Below, in pieces: positions 46,062-57,000 of a stretch of 64,000 nt of DNA (positions are counted from its first letter, which is position 1; the number at the start of each line of letters is the position of its first letter). The notes under the pieces were generated by a model. That model was not told where the DNA came from. It ran no database searches and saw nothing but the letters and a program-made list of their open reading frames with translations. The stretch covers positions 67,696,154 to 67,760,153 of the forward strand of contig JARWIR010000002.1 of NCBI GenBank assembly GCA_029959085.1, given 5' to 3'. The stretch is from Nemophila menziesii (taxonomy: Eukaryota; Streptophyta; Magnoliopsida; Boraginales; Hydrophyllaceae). The position numbers and the translations under genes are program-made.

Positions 46062-48320
46062 ATGGACAATCAATGGTTAGAGCTAGGTTTACCTAGTAAA
46101 TTCCGAGTTCAACGCATTGGGATTCGCGTCCCAACTATTCAAGCCGTTCGATTTAAGCCTGATCCTGATTTAATTAATCAATTAGCGAGCTATGGGAAAT
46201 TTAACGGTGATACAAATCAAGATCCGGTCAGATCTGTTCAAAAATTCATGCAATTTTGTGATGCCTACATTAATGAAGGTGTTACGCAAGAACAGATGTA
46301 TTATTTAATGTTTCAATTTTTCTTGACCGGGAAAGCAAGCGATTGGTTCGATGATCAACCTCCCGAGCTAATAACCGATTGGGACAAGCTTCAAGAAAGA
46401 TTCCTTGATAAATTTTATCCTACAAGTATGCGAGTGAAGGAACTCTTGGAGCCTACAAATTTCTTACAAGAAGCCGGAGAGAGTGTTGGTGAAGCATGGA
46501 CAAGATTTCAAAAGATGTTGGCAAGATGTCCACTACATGGATACACGCCACAATTACAATTATCCATGTTCTATAATGGACTCAATAGAGAGTCAAGGCT
46601 GAGAGCAGATAATATGGGTCGTGGAAATTTTGTCTCTATGGATCCAAAAGAAGCGAAAAGTGGTATGGAAACAATCATTGAGAACAACATGAGTTGGCCA
46701 CAAGGAAAAACTCCTACCACTAACGAAGAAGAAGATGCGAGGATTTCAAGCTTGCAAGATCAAATACAACAACTCGCTATAACTGTTAAGGAAAGCATCC
46801 CAAAGCCACCTCGACAGTTATACCTACAAGAGCAAGCCTATGAAAATCAAGCTGATCAACCACCGAGCTACACTGTGCATAATGTAAGTCAAGCTCAATC
46901 ACGTCCTCAAGAAGAGATTACTGAGTTAAAAGAGACTATTAGTCAATTCATCAACTTCTCCAAGGAAAATATGAGCAGACTTGAATCAAAGATCGATGCA
47001 TCAGTAGTGCAAAGCCTGCAACAACAGAACCAAGATCTTAAACAACATAATCAACTTTTAGAGAAGAATGTGATGCAGCTCACTACAATCATAGAACAGA
47101 TGCAACGTCAACTCCTACAATTGACCCAAGATACAACTACTAACATGAAGAAGATCCAATACGTTGACGACAAGGTTAAGACTATTAGTCTTCAAGCTCA
47201 AAAGATTAAAGAACACGGTGAGATAATCACCGAAGCGCTACCATCTCCCTCAAAAGGGAATGTTCTACCAAACAAGTCAAACGTAAGTCGGATGAACTTA
47301 GATGAGATAATTGTTGAAGATTGGGTTGAGGAAGTTGAACCAGATGAAAGAAAGAAGCCAAGAGTGGTTGATGAACCAAGAATTGAAGAGAGAAGTAGAG
47401 CAAGACAAACACCCATACATTGCCACTATCCCATGGAGCAACATCAGAAGTGTATAGAGGCGTTAAAACAAGTGAAAATTAACGTCTCTTTACTCGAAGC
47501 TATGGAAGGAAGGAGAAACTATGATCGATTATTTCTGGAGGCACTCTCCAATAAGAAAAGATTCACAAGAGCCAAGTCTGTAGCAATCAACGAAGGGGTA
47601 TCAGCACGAGTTCAAAGAAGATTACCACCGAAGCGTAAAGATCCGGGAAGTTTCAATCTCCCAATCAAAATAGGTGGTATATTTCATGGAAAAGCCATGT
47701 GTGATTTAGGGGCAAGTGTGAATATCATGCCCAAAAGTGTATTCAAGAAGATTGGTATTAGTGAAGCGAAACCGACATCCGTAGTCTTACAACTTGCAGA
47801 TCAATCTACTGTTAAGCCGTGGGGAGTAATAGAGGATGTACTCGTTCAAGTAGGTAACCTTGTTATTCCAACGGACTTTATTATTCTTGACTACAAAGCA
47901 GATAAGAACGTCCCATTCATTCTTGGGCGTCCATTCCTAGCCACCAGCGATACTATAGTGAATGTGAATGAAGGAACCGTGACTCTTAGTATTAAAGATA
48001 ACGCTGAAACATTCTATGTTTCGGGAAAGAAGAGGAAAAAGAAGTCAAAAGAACCATATCCAATCAGAACAGTAACCAAGAAGCCAGAACCTGAAAGTCT
48101 CCAAGAAACCATAGAGAAAAAGATTGAGTTTGGGGTAGGAGACGAGGTGGCATGGAAACCTCCCAACCCCAAACAGAGCAGTTCTTGGAAGGGACCTTAT
48201 GTTATCACGCAAATTATCTCAGAAGGAGTGGTCGAAATCAAGGCTATCAAAGGTTGCAAGCTCGATTTGGTAAGTGTTAATCATCTCACTCACTGCTGGG
48301 GAGGCTATAAAAAGAAATAA
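46062..48320 (+). CDS. Gag-protease polyprotein fused to an integrase C-terminal GPY/F module
   Basis: Intact 752-aa ORF, starting about 100 bp after the primer-binding site. Residues about 85-180 are the Athila-like Gag core (DWDKLQERFLDKFYP, LHGYTPQLQLSMFYNGLNRE). About 280-390 is a Gln-rich predicted coiled coil; no CCHC knuckle is visible. Residues about 530-660 are a retroviral-type aspartic protease with CDLGASVN (Asp548) and ILGRPFLAT (620-628). The tail, about 686-752, reads FGVGDEVAWKPP, SSSWKGPYVIT (GPY at 711-713) and VNHLTHCWGGY. This resembles the C-terminal GPY/F module of Ty3/gypsy integrases. RT, RNase H and integrase core are absent without any loss of frame. The Gag would build particles and the protease mature them; reverse transcription needs a helper. 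The GPY/F assignment is by motif only. Confidence 0.92.
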   Translation: MDNQWLELGLPSKFRVQRIGIRVPTIQAVRFKPDPDLINQLASYGKFNGDTNQDPVRSVQKFMQFCDAYINEGVTQEQMYYLMFQFFLTGKASDWFDDQPPELITDWDKLQERFLDKFYPTSMRVKELLEPTNFLQEAGESVGEAWTRFQKMLARCPLHGYTPQLQLSMFYNGLNRESRLRADNMGRGNFVSMDPKEAKSGMETIIENNMSWPQGKTPTTNEEEDARISSLQDQIQQLAITVKESIPKPPRQLYLQEQAYENQADQPPSYTVHNVSQAQSRPQEEITELKETISQFINFSKENMSRLESKIDASVVQSLQQQNQDLKQHNQLLEKNVMQLTTIIEQMQRQLLQLTQDTTTNMKKIQYVDDKVKTISLQAQKIKEHGEIITEALPSPSKGNVLPNKSNVSRMNLDEIIVEDWVEEVEPDERKKPRVVDEPRIEERSRARQTPIHCHYPMEQHQKCIEALKQVKINVSLLEAMEGRRNYDRLFLEALSNKKRFTRAKSVAINEGVSARVQRRLPPKRKDPGSFNLPIKIGGIFHGKAMCDLGASVNIMPKSVFKKIGISEAKPTSVVLQLADQSTVKPWGVIEDVLVQVGNLVIPTDFIILDYKADKNVPFILGRPFLATSDTIVNVNEGTVTLSIKDNAETFYVSGKKRKKKSKEPYPIRTVTKKPEPESLQETIEKKIEFGVGDEVAWKPPNPKQSSSWKGPYVITQIISEGVVEIKAIKGCKLDLVSVNHLTHCWGGYKKK

Positions 48321-51300
48321 CCGAGGTAACTCGTCTAACTTTGAAAGACGTTAAACAAAAGTGCCCTTTGGGAGACATCCCATATTAATTTTTATGTTTT
48401 TATGTTTTTATGTTTTAGTTTTAGTTTAGTTTAGTTAATTTTAGTTGATATTGCATATTTGAGGAAGGTATTAGTGTTTTTGATGATTAGGTATTGGAGA
48501 AATCGAGTTAGGGAAGCGAGCAAAATTTTTTCGAACAGAGAAACTTCGGAAAGTCATATCTTTGCGCTCGGATGTCGGAATCAGGTGATTTTTGAGCCTA
48601 AACTGCATAACTTTTCGAGATCTAGCTGTTGGGGAGGTTTTTGCCAGGTGCGGTACACCGGACCTTAGCCGCGGTGCACCGCACGGTAAAAACCCGTGCC
48701 ACGGGGTAGAGCTACGGGTTTTATCCAGAAACGAAAAAAAAAATAGCTGATGGGTCCGGTATACCGGACCCTATACCGTGCCATGCACCGCACAAACACG
48801 TGCTACGGGGTCCTACCACAGGTTTTTTGACGTAGGAGGCACGGAGCATCCCCGCGGTACACCGGACCATGGTCCGCAGCTCAAAAACCCGTACCACGGG
48901 GTCCTACCACGGGTTTTATCCAGAAGCTAAAAAAAATTTATCATCAGATGTTCCGGTATACCGGAGGATATGCCCGGTATACCGCGCCACGCCGCCAGAG
49001 AGAGAAAGTTACGGATTGAGCTTATAAAAGAGATATAGAGCTATTAATTCCGAATTTCATAAACCTCAAGCCTCTTTCTCTTCTCCAAAACTCTCCTAAC
49101 TCCATTAAAGCTCATAAAAACCTTCACCTAACATCCAAACACTACCAAATCACCATCCAAAGCCTTCCTTACATCATTACAAAGAAGATTCAAGCATCCA
49201 AATCATATCAAGATACCTAGAAACCAAGAATCAAAGCCATGAATCTCAACATCTTTTTCTAAAAATCCTTAAACCCACACCATTAAAGCTTGATTCCATC
49301 ATACCCACATGGAGAATTATCATCCTAACACCTTTCCTAACCAAAATAAAGCTTGTTCCACCTATGATCATAAAGTACAAATTTCAAGAGTGTTCAAAGA
49401 TTTGAGTTGGGGGTCAAAAGAGATGATGAAGAGAATAGAGAAATTATCAAGTGTATGGGATATGAAGAATCAAAGCAAGGTATTGGGTAAGATCTAGAAG
49501 ATTTCAATTGAGATGGGTACTAGTTTGGGAATAAATTACAAGGTAAATCGGATCAAGAGAATAGAGGAAAGCTAGCTGTGGTAAATTCAAAGAACAAAAA
49601 GGTTTTAACTTTCATAAGGAAGACACCACAACCTCTACAATCAATATCCATCTACCCAAGATGAACAAAAGCTTCTGGGACGCTAGTAGCTATGTTCAAA
49701 ACATATTCTCGGATGAACAACTGTCACATGAGAGATTATTCAAGAACAAAGTTGGAAGAAGATAAACAAGAGATTTCTAGAGTGTGATTGATTGGGATGG
49801 AGCATAAGAAGGGAATGCGAAATTGGTGATGCATAGAAGTTTTCATACATGGAAAGCACTGCACCCTATTCCGGGTATTGATCAGGCGAGGTAAATAGCC
49901 TCGAAGAGTATGTTTTCTTTCTTCCTTACCTTTTCTTTAATGTGCAATATGTGCTAAAATTTTAATTTCTTTTATTTTATTTTCGAGTCCTTTCGAGTCG
50001 TGGGGACACGGCTCATTTTTGAGTTGGGGGTGTGGGGATTCGTTGTCTCTCATCTCCATTTTTCTGTTTTTAGGTAAAATTAAAATTTTTATGAGAAGGT
50101 TTAGATGTATGTAGAGTGTGTTTAATAGCTTAAAAGCATAAGCTCAGTGGATTAATGATAGAAAGTAATATGTTTATGAGCTATTTTATTTTGTATGCTT
50201 TGAGTATTTGCAGGAAAACACACATTGATAGTAAAGAAAAGATTAGTGAGCAATGCGATAGAAAGTATGTTCGATCTCAGGGAACCTTGAGAAGTGTGTA
50301 GGCCGTGAGATCCAAGCTAGTGACAAAAACCATTTGATGAAAGTGCTAAAGGTAAGAAAATAACGAAATTGCATAGTGTAGATAGTGATTAAGGCGGTTC
50401 TTTCATATTGAAGCCCTTGAAGCCTTTTTATACCTTCTCACCTTGTGATTTTTGATTTTATATGCTATATCCTTCTCAGCCCCTTCTAGCCTTTCTAAAG
50501 CCTTTTTATTTAAACACATTATAAGCCATATCCCTTTAGATTATAGGACTTTTCCATATGACCCGCACTCGAATCGCGATGCATAAACAGTTGTTTTAGA
50601 GCTTGAGTTTGGGGTGGTGGGTCCACCATTATGGGAATTGTTATTGGGATGGGATTTTGAGCTTATTAATTGTGCTCTATTATTTATATTGATGATGATT
50701 CACAAGATTATATTGTAACCCTTTGCCGGGGTAATAGTGAATGAAAAAGAAGCTACGAGCTAAATTTGCCAATAAGGGCATAAAAATATATATATGAAAA
50801 AATAGCGTGATATCTCATCATTAAAAAGAGTCATAGCTAAAGAAATTGATTTGAAAAGAAAATATATATATTCGGACCGGCAAAGTGGAATTTTTAAGTG
50901 AACATCTTATGCTTCAATTGGGTTATTGGGGATGCTAAATTGTGCATCAAAGAAATCATTGGGTTGAGTGAGAAACGTTTTATGAGAGTAACTCAAGCTC
51001 TAGGGCGATTCGTTGATGGCTAGTGAGGAGAGAGCCAAAAGCTCACTCTAAATTATCCAAATATACTTATCATACCGTCCCTAAGCCTAAATTACAACCT
51101 TAAAGACCTTTTGATTCTTTGCTATGTAATCGAGAAGTGATTGAGCCAATAGAGAGTAGTTAAAGGGATCTTTGGATACTAGTGAAGGTTGATGAACAAT
51201 CTATAGCTTCCTTGGGGAACTGAGTAAAGTCCAAATCCTTCTTACATTGCGAAACTAATCTGATCTTGAATTCAAGCCGTGTTGACTGTGGATATGAGAA

Positions 51301-51470
51301 GTGTACAGGTATATAGTTTTTAAATATTATTACATGAAATTTTCTGAGTAGTTGCTTCGAGTCTATTCTCCATATTCTTCTGTCTTCTGTCTTCTGTGCT
51401 TAATTGACCTAGGTGTGTATTTAGAGACTTCCCTTTGTTTTTATCTTTATTGTATCGGGACGATACAACT
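48321..51470 (+). other. Element B 3' non-coding region
   Basis: Long region without a credible gene, collinear with that of element A. It holds the palindromic array (48645-48990), polypurine-like motifs at 49401-49413, 50019-50037 and 50604-50620, and the conserved segment near 50616-50745. Confidence 0.78.
48645..48990. repeat. GC-rich palindromic array with CCGGTATACCGG units
   Basis: Repeated modules combining TCCGGTATACCGGA or GGTACACCGGACC with AACCCGTGCCACGGGG. Same position relative to the ORF as in element A, but the number and order of units differ. Confidence 0.88.
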
Positions 51471-51472
51471 TT

Positions 51473-51485
51473 GAGTTGGGGGTCT
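51473..51485 (+). promoter_or_regulatory. Element B polypurine tract
   Basis: GAGTTGGGGGTCT directly before the 3' LTR, preceded by CGGGACGATACAACTTT as in element A. Confidence 0.82.
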
Positions 51486-52994
51486 TGATGTCTCCTCATT
51501 TGTGATAGATTTATATTAGTATGAGACATCATTTTTAGTGATTTAGAAGTCATTATAGTCGATTTTCTTGAGAAATGCTACACTTTCCTATTTTGAGTCT
51601 TGATTTAGTAAAATAATATTTTTAGAGCATATTGGGTTTAATTATTTATTTAGTGTGAAGCTTTAAAGATAATTATGGAGATTAATTAGCTTCCAAGTCA
51701 AAGAATACAAGATATGGAAAGAGATAAGCATGGTAATTGGAGATAAGGAAACAAAAACTAAAAACATGGAAAAGGAAAACCTGCCTTAATCCTGAATTTC
51801 TGCACCTACGACCACAAATCAGCTTATATCTCAAGAACGGTGTGGAATTTGGAGAAACGGTCAAGAGAAAAGTCGAAGATCTTTCCGAGACGATGAATTT
51901 GGTGTACTCATACGCGTCAAAAGGATGAATATCGAAGTTGTTAGAGCCAAAAGAAGATCGGACCTGATTTCATGTTTTTAGGGTTACGAATTTGAGTTGG
52001 GCTTGGAGTCCACCACTTACTTCTCCTTCAAGAAAACGAATTAGGGCTTCCAAGATACCTATAAATACACCCTTATACCATTGTAAACATGTCCTTGCTC
52101 AGTTCTAAACATTAGCTTAAATTATAAACAATAGCTTAGTCCTTTACATTAATATTCATCCTTAGAATCAAGCTATTCATTCAAGAAGCAAGCTGACCTA
52201 TAGAGGAAGACAAGAAGAAGAAGAAGATTGGAGACTGACAAACTCCTCTTCTACATCTCACCTTCTCTATATTTAGAGTAATTAGCTATAGATCTATGCT
52301 ACACCATCTTTCTAAGCTATTATTCTGTAAGTTTTACTTTTAATTGTTGGATTATTATTTTGTCTACATTCATAAATACTATTTGTTATTTTAATTGATT
52401 GAGCTTGGCGTATATTGTTATTATGTGTTTTGACTTATTGTTACACCTTAGATTTGGCCAATCTTAGGATTATTCTTAGTTATTGACAACACCACATAAT
52501 CGTCTAGTTTTGATCCCTTGCCTAACTAGATAGCCATCAAGGTTTGATTTAATCACCAATCATTACTTAGGAATCCCTAGTAGTGGAGAGGTTGCTCCTA
52601 AGCCTAGAAGGCTAGGTAGAATTTAGAATCCTGGTTAATATATAATGCTTAATCTGTGACAGGTTAGAATAACGATTTAGTAATAGACTCATATTAGTGA
52701 TCCTAATCTATTAGACTTACATTCATATTTATTTATCTGCATTCATATTTGTTTATTTCATATCAGATATTTATTTCTAGTTTTATATTTTATTCTAAAA
52801 CATATAAATTCATCTACGCTTGTTAAATATAAGTAGATCTAACGGATACAATCCCTGCGAACGAACTTGACTTATCATTAAAACTTGCAAACGATCTGTG
52901 ATACTTGCAGTGAGTTCCGTGGTTCTCAAGGGTGTGTGACTCTTTATTATTATCTTTATTTATCTATTATTTTATCACACCTTTGCCCCCACCA
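51486..52994 (+). repeat. Element B 3' LTR
   Basis: 1509 bp, TATAAATA at 52060-52067; ends CCCCCACCA and is followed by ACCCT and the resumed copia frame. Confidence 0.94.
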
Positions 52995-54799
52995 ACCCTA
53001 TATTGATTTATTTGAGTCTCATATTAACCCTAATTCTATTTCTCACCCTTTTTCATCTTCCATAAACTCTACACCTCAGGCACATATGTCTCAGCCTGAT
53101 TTACCTAATGACCAACCCTCTTCTCCACCTATACATAATCCTTCACCTACACCTCCTCCTATACAAACTAGACACCCTATGGTCACCAGAAAACAGACAG
53201 GTTCATTAAAACCTTCTTATAAGTGTCAAAATATCTCTCTTACACCTCCCCTTGTTGAACCTACTACCTTTAAGGAAGCTATCAATTCTCAATGTTGGTT
53301 AATGGCAATGAATGATGAATATACAGCCTTAAAGAAACAAAATACTTGGGAACTAGTTCCACCTCCTCATGGCCGAGTTCCTATTACTTGCAAATGGATA
53401 TATAAGTTGAAAAGAAATGCTAATGGTTCAATTGCAAGATATAAAGCCAGACTTGTGGCTCGTGGTTTCTTACAAGAGTATGGGTTAGACTACACTGAAA
53501 CCTTCTCTCCTGTGGTCAAACATCAAACTCTGAGAGTTGTATTATCACTTGCCATTTCTTATAAATGGAAATTACATCAATTAGATGTATCAAATGCCTT
53601 TTTACATGGCAATTTAGAGGAAGAGGTGTATATGACTCAACCTCAAGGCTTTATTAACAAAGAACATCCACAGTATGTGTGTAAGTTAAAAAGATCTTTA
53701 TATGGTCTTAAACAAGCTCCAAGAGCTTGGAATTTGCTTTTAACTTCATTTCTTGAGTCTCTTCAGTTTGTTGTATGTCCTGCTGATACATCAATGTTCA
53801 CAAAAGGGTCAGGTGATAACTTATCTATCGTACTGATTTATGTGGATGACTTAGTTATTACAGGCTCAGCTTCAACTGAGATTTTATCACTCATATCAGC
53901 CTTGAAAAACCGTTTTGAGATGAAAGAACTTGGCAATTTGTCTTATTTTCTTGGCCTTCAAATTCAATCTTCATCAGAATGTATCAGTGTATCTCAGAGT
54001 AGTTATGCTACTTCTATATTAACTAGAGCTGGTATGAGTAATTGTAAGGCTTCTTCAACACCAACCTTGAATAAATATTCTATCAAATCTGATTTTTCAC
54101 TTCAACCATTTGAGGATCCCTTCTTATTTAGGAGTTTGACTGGAGCACTTCAATATTTAACCATTACAAGGCCTGATATAGCATTTGCTGTTAACCAAAT
54201 CTGTCAGGCCATGCACCATCCTACAAATGGTGATTTTGACTGTCTCAAAAAGCTGCTACGTTACATTAAAGGTACAATTGACTATGGTTTAAAATTTGTA
54301 CCTTCAACTTCTACCTTACGTGCTTATTCGGACTCCGATTGGGCGAGTAACACTACTGATAGAAGATCAACTACGAGGTATTGTATATTTCTTGGATCAA
54401 ACTTAATCTCATGGGGCTCAAAGAAACAAACTACTGTTTCACGATCGATTCATCGACTGAGGCTGAGTATAGGGCTATGGCGTATGTTGCAGCTGAATTA
54501 ATGTGGATAACTTATTTATTAAAAAGTTTGAAGATTACGAGTTCTACTTCTACAATTGCCTGTGACAACCAATCTGCCATTGCTCTTGCTACAAATCCTG
54601 TCTTTCACACTAGAACACGACATATTGATGTCGATTTTCATTTTATTCGAGAACAAGTGAAGATGAAGAAACTTATACTACATCATGTACCTTCATCATC
54701 TCAGATTGCAGATATACTTACCAAAGGCTTACAACCTACACCCTTTATATCTCTTGTAGGCAAACTTCCCCTCTTACGAGTTATCAGTTTGAGGGGGGA

Positions 54800-54993
54800 T
54801 AATAGTGTATAAGACAAAGTTAGTTAGTGAGTCATGTAGTGACTCATAGATAAGACAAAATAGTACAATCAATTGGTAGTCATGCAATACCACACAATGT
54901 AGAGCATTGTGTACTATATATATTCCTAGCTTGTAAACAGTTTAATATCAATCAATATACACATTTTCTATTATCTTTATTCTCTTGTTGATA
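54800..54993 (+). repeat. Copia 3' LTR
   Basis: Same 194 bp as the 5' LTR by direct reading; the polyprotein stop codon (54810-54812) lies inside its first bases. Confidence 0.92.
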
Positions 54994-55200
54994 GCTCATA
55001 CCCTCAAACCTTACATATATATTTGTCTCCTTTTAGTATTTATATTGGCGCCTTTCTCACTACCCAAATCAGATTTACAAGTCCTAAATCTACAATCTCC
55101 TTTACCGTGCGTATGGCTAAAAACTTCCATTCCCTCATTTTGATTCGACACCACCACTATAGGTATAACTTAAGTTCCTAACATCTCAAAAAAATATAAA

Positions 55201-55392
55201 GAGTAATGATATATACCATCCAAATTCATACCACCCAAATGTCACCCAATGACGTGGCGTGAATTGATTGGTTACAAATTGTTAATGCAGTTATTTACTT
55301 GATTTGGTTAAAGATTTGTAACCAACCAATTCACGCCACGTCATTGGGTGACATTTGGGTGGTATGAATTTGGGTGGTATATATCATTACTC
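55201..55392. mobile_element. 192-bp foldback MITE, 9-bp TSD AAATATAAA
   Basis: Two arms of about 90 bp, almost perfectly inverted (GAGTAATGATATATACC at the left and its inverse at the right), with a loop of only about 12 bp. AAATATAAA lies at 55192-55200 and 55393-55401. A 9-bp duplication and terminal G fit Mutator-derived MITEs. Inserted in LINE 3. Confidence 0.9.
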
Positions 55393-55609
55393 AAATATAA
55401 AATACCCTACATTTTAATTCATTAATTGATTCCTTACCCAAGTCATTAGTCATAGTATCATTAGTAACCACCATGTGTCCCACATCAACGTCAAGTTTAC
55501 CTCTCCGTTCCATCTTACTAATTACTAATTGTAATAACCCAAACACCCAAAATTCAACGTCCTTTTGTTCCTCATAAACATGATCCATCTTTTCTTGTGT
55601 TTTTTATTC

Positions 55610-56991
55610 GGGTAAAGCCCTCGTGTGGCCCTCTAACTATACCCAAAGTGCGCGGTCCGCCCCTGATCTTCAAAATTACCCTTTTACGCCCCTTATCTTC
55701 ACCTTTTGTGACACCGTTAGCCCTTTTTCCATTTTTCTGTTAGTTGACCGTTAGTCAACGCCACATGGCGCCATGTCACCGCCACCTCTGCGCCACCTCA
55801 GCGCCTCTGTCTTCGTCAGCATCGTCCTTAACTTTAAAAAAAAAAAAAACCTTTGAAGGTTTGAAGGTTTGAATGTTTCAAACCTTCATCAATGGAGGAT
55901 TCCGAAAAAATCAAAAAAATTGATAACACTTTGTCTCACGTTTTAGTACATCTCTATTCAACCTTTGATTCCTTGTAGAATCTCTTTACCGAATAAACAT
56001 ACAATTTTATTCTTTCAATTTTCATATGCATAATTTAAACAATTTAATAAAAAAAATCATAGAAAATATGAAGTAAACTTTGAAGTACAGTAGCTATACC
56101 ACGAGTAATATTAACCTTATCTACAAAGTAATCATAATGTGGCTCATACTTTTGTCCAGGTTCGTATTTTAGTACTTGTAAGTCTTCTCCATTCTCTTTT
56201 GGTAGGAAGGTCCATTAGTAACCATTCTTCATTCTCTTTTTTTGGTCAAAGCCTTGAAGGAAGAACCATTCGTACCCATTCGTGACCATTCGAAGAAAAT
56301 GGCTTGGAGGCATATCACTTCATCTCCAGAAGCTTCTTGTCACTCGCACCCTCAAGCTCAAGAAACCCGTTTTTCATGGGGACGCTATTAAGAAAGGGCC
56401 TTCCACATTTGCCGGCCCGCAAAATTAAAAAAAGAAAGGGATCATAGTACTAATTATTTCGTAGCATACTAGAGAGATATACTGTATATAGGATCCATGT
56501 TAAACTTATGCTCTCATTTGGGTATTATTCATATTTTCTATGTTTTTTTTTATTAAATTGTCTAAATTATGCATATGAAAATTGAAAGAATAAAATTGTA
56601 TGTTTATTCGGTAAAGAGATTCTACAAGGAATCAAAGGTTGAATAGAAATGTACTAAAACGTGAGACAAAGTGTTATCAATTTTTTTGATTTTTTCGGAA
56701 TCCTCCATTGATGAAGGTTTGAAGCATTCAAACCTTCAAACCTTCAAAGGTTTTTTTTTTTTTTTTAAGTTAAGGACGATGCTGACGAAGACAGAGGCGC
56801 TGAGGTGGCGCAGAGGTGGCGGTGACATGGCGCCATGTGGCGTTGACTAACGGTCAACTAACAGAAAAATGGAAAAAGGGCTAACGGTGTCACAAAAGGT
56901 GAAGATAAGGGGCGTAAAAGGGTAATTTTGAAGATCAGGGGCGGACCGCGCACTTTGGGTATAGTTAGAGGGCCACACGAGGGCTTTACCC
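55610..56991. mobile_element. Long-TIR Mutator-like non-autonomous element, 9-bp TSD TTTTTATTC
   Basis: Inverted arms 55610-56072 and 56528-56991, about 460 bp each and nearly identical, starting GGGTAAAGCCCTCGTGTGGC. TTTTTATTC occurs at 55601-55609 and 56992-57000. The 455-bp middle (56073-56527) has no transposase; it could be a captured genomic fragment but was not recognised. Arms contain CGCCACATGGCGCCATG and a T/A-tract. Long TIRs and a 9-bp duplication are typical of MULEs. Confidence 0.92.
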
Positions 56992-57000
56992 TTTTTATTC

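Larger units (their letters stand above)
44417..52994 (+). mobile_element. Element B: intact gypsy Gag-PR element without RT, TSD ACCCT
   Basis: An 8578-bp element inserted in the copia polyprotein between integrase and RT. 5' LTR 44417-45933, primer-binding site 45940-45957, one intact ORF 46062-48320, 3.2 kb non-coding, polypurine tract 51473-51485, 3' LTR 51486-52994. ACCCT flanks it at 44412-44416 and 52995-52999. The LTRs differ by one 8-bp duplication and about four substitutions in 1.5 kb, so the insertion is young. It has no RT, RNase H or integrase catalytic core and must be mobilised in trans by an autonomous relative. Confidence 0.95.
41482..54812 (+). pseudogene. Copia Gag-Pol polyprotein, disrupted
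   Basis: The start ATG is at 41482. After the MITE the frame runs 42040-44416, and after element B 53000-54812. Domains in order: Gag (MSEYLSEIQDLCDGL), zinc knuckle CQICVRFGHSAIDC, protease WYLDSGANSHVT, pre-integrase HLWHLRLGHP, integrase core (HSDVWGP; RSNNGGEY; QNGISERKHRH), reverse transcriptase (EAINSQCWLMAMNDEY; IYVDDLVITGS) and RNase H (AYSDSDWAS; STEAEYRAMA). The second integrase catalytic Asp is Asn (RSDNGGEY is usual). A frameshift near 54440-54460 falls between SKKQTTVSRS and STEAEYR, and the polyprotein ends at 54812. The MITE, element B, the frameshift and the lost Asp each make this copy inactive. Ale/Retrofit affinity is possible but not certain. Confidence 0.93.
41180..54993 (+). 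mobile_element. Ty1/copia retrotransposon with two nested insertions, TSD GCTCA
   Basis: 5' LTR 41180-41373 and 3' LTR 54800-54993, 194 bp each and identical as far as I can read. GCTCA occurs at 41175-41179 and 54994-54998. The primer-binding site follows the 5' LTR at 41374 (TGGTATCATAGAGCC, an iMet-type site with extra bases); a polypurine tract GAGGGGGGA precedes the 3' LTR. Without the MITE (41536-42013), element B (44417-52994) and the duplicated target bases, the element is about 4.7 kb, a compact copia. LTR ends read TA...TA, not TG...CA. Identical LTRs suggest a recent insertion into LINE 3. Confidence 0.93.
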
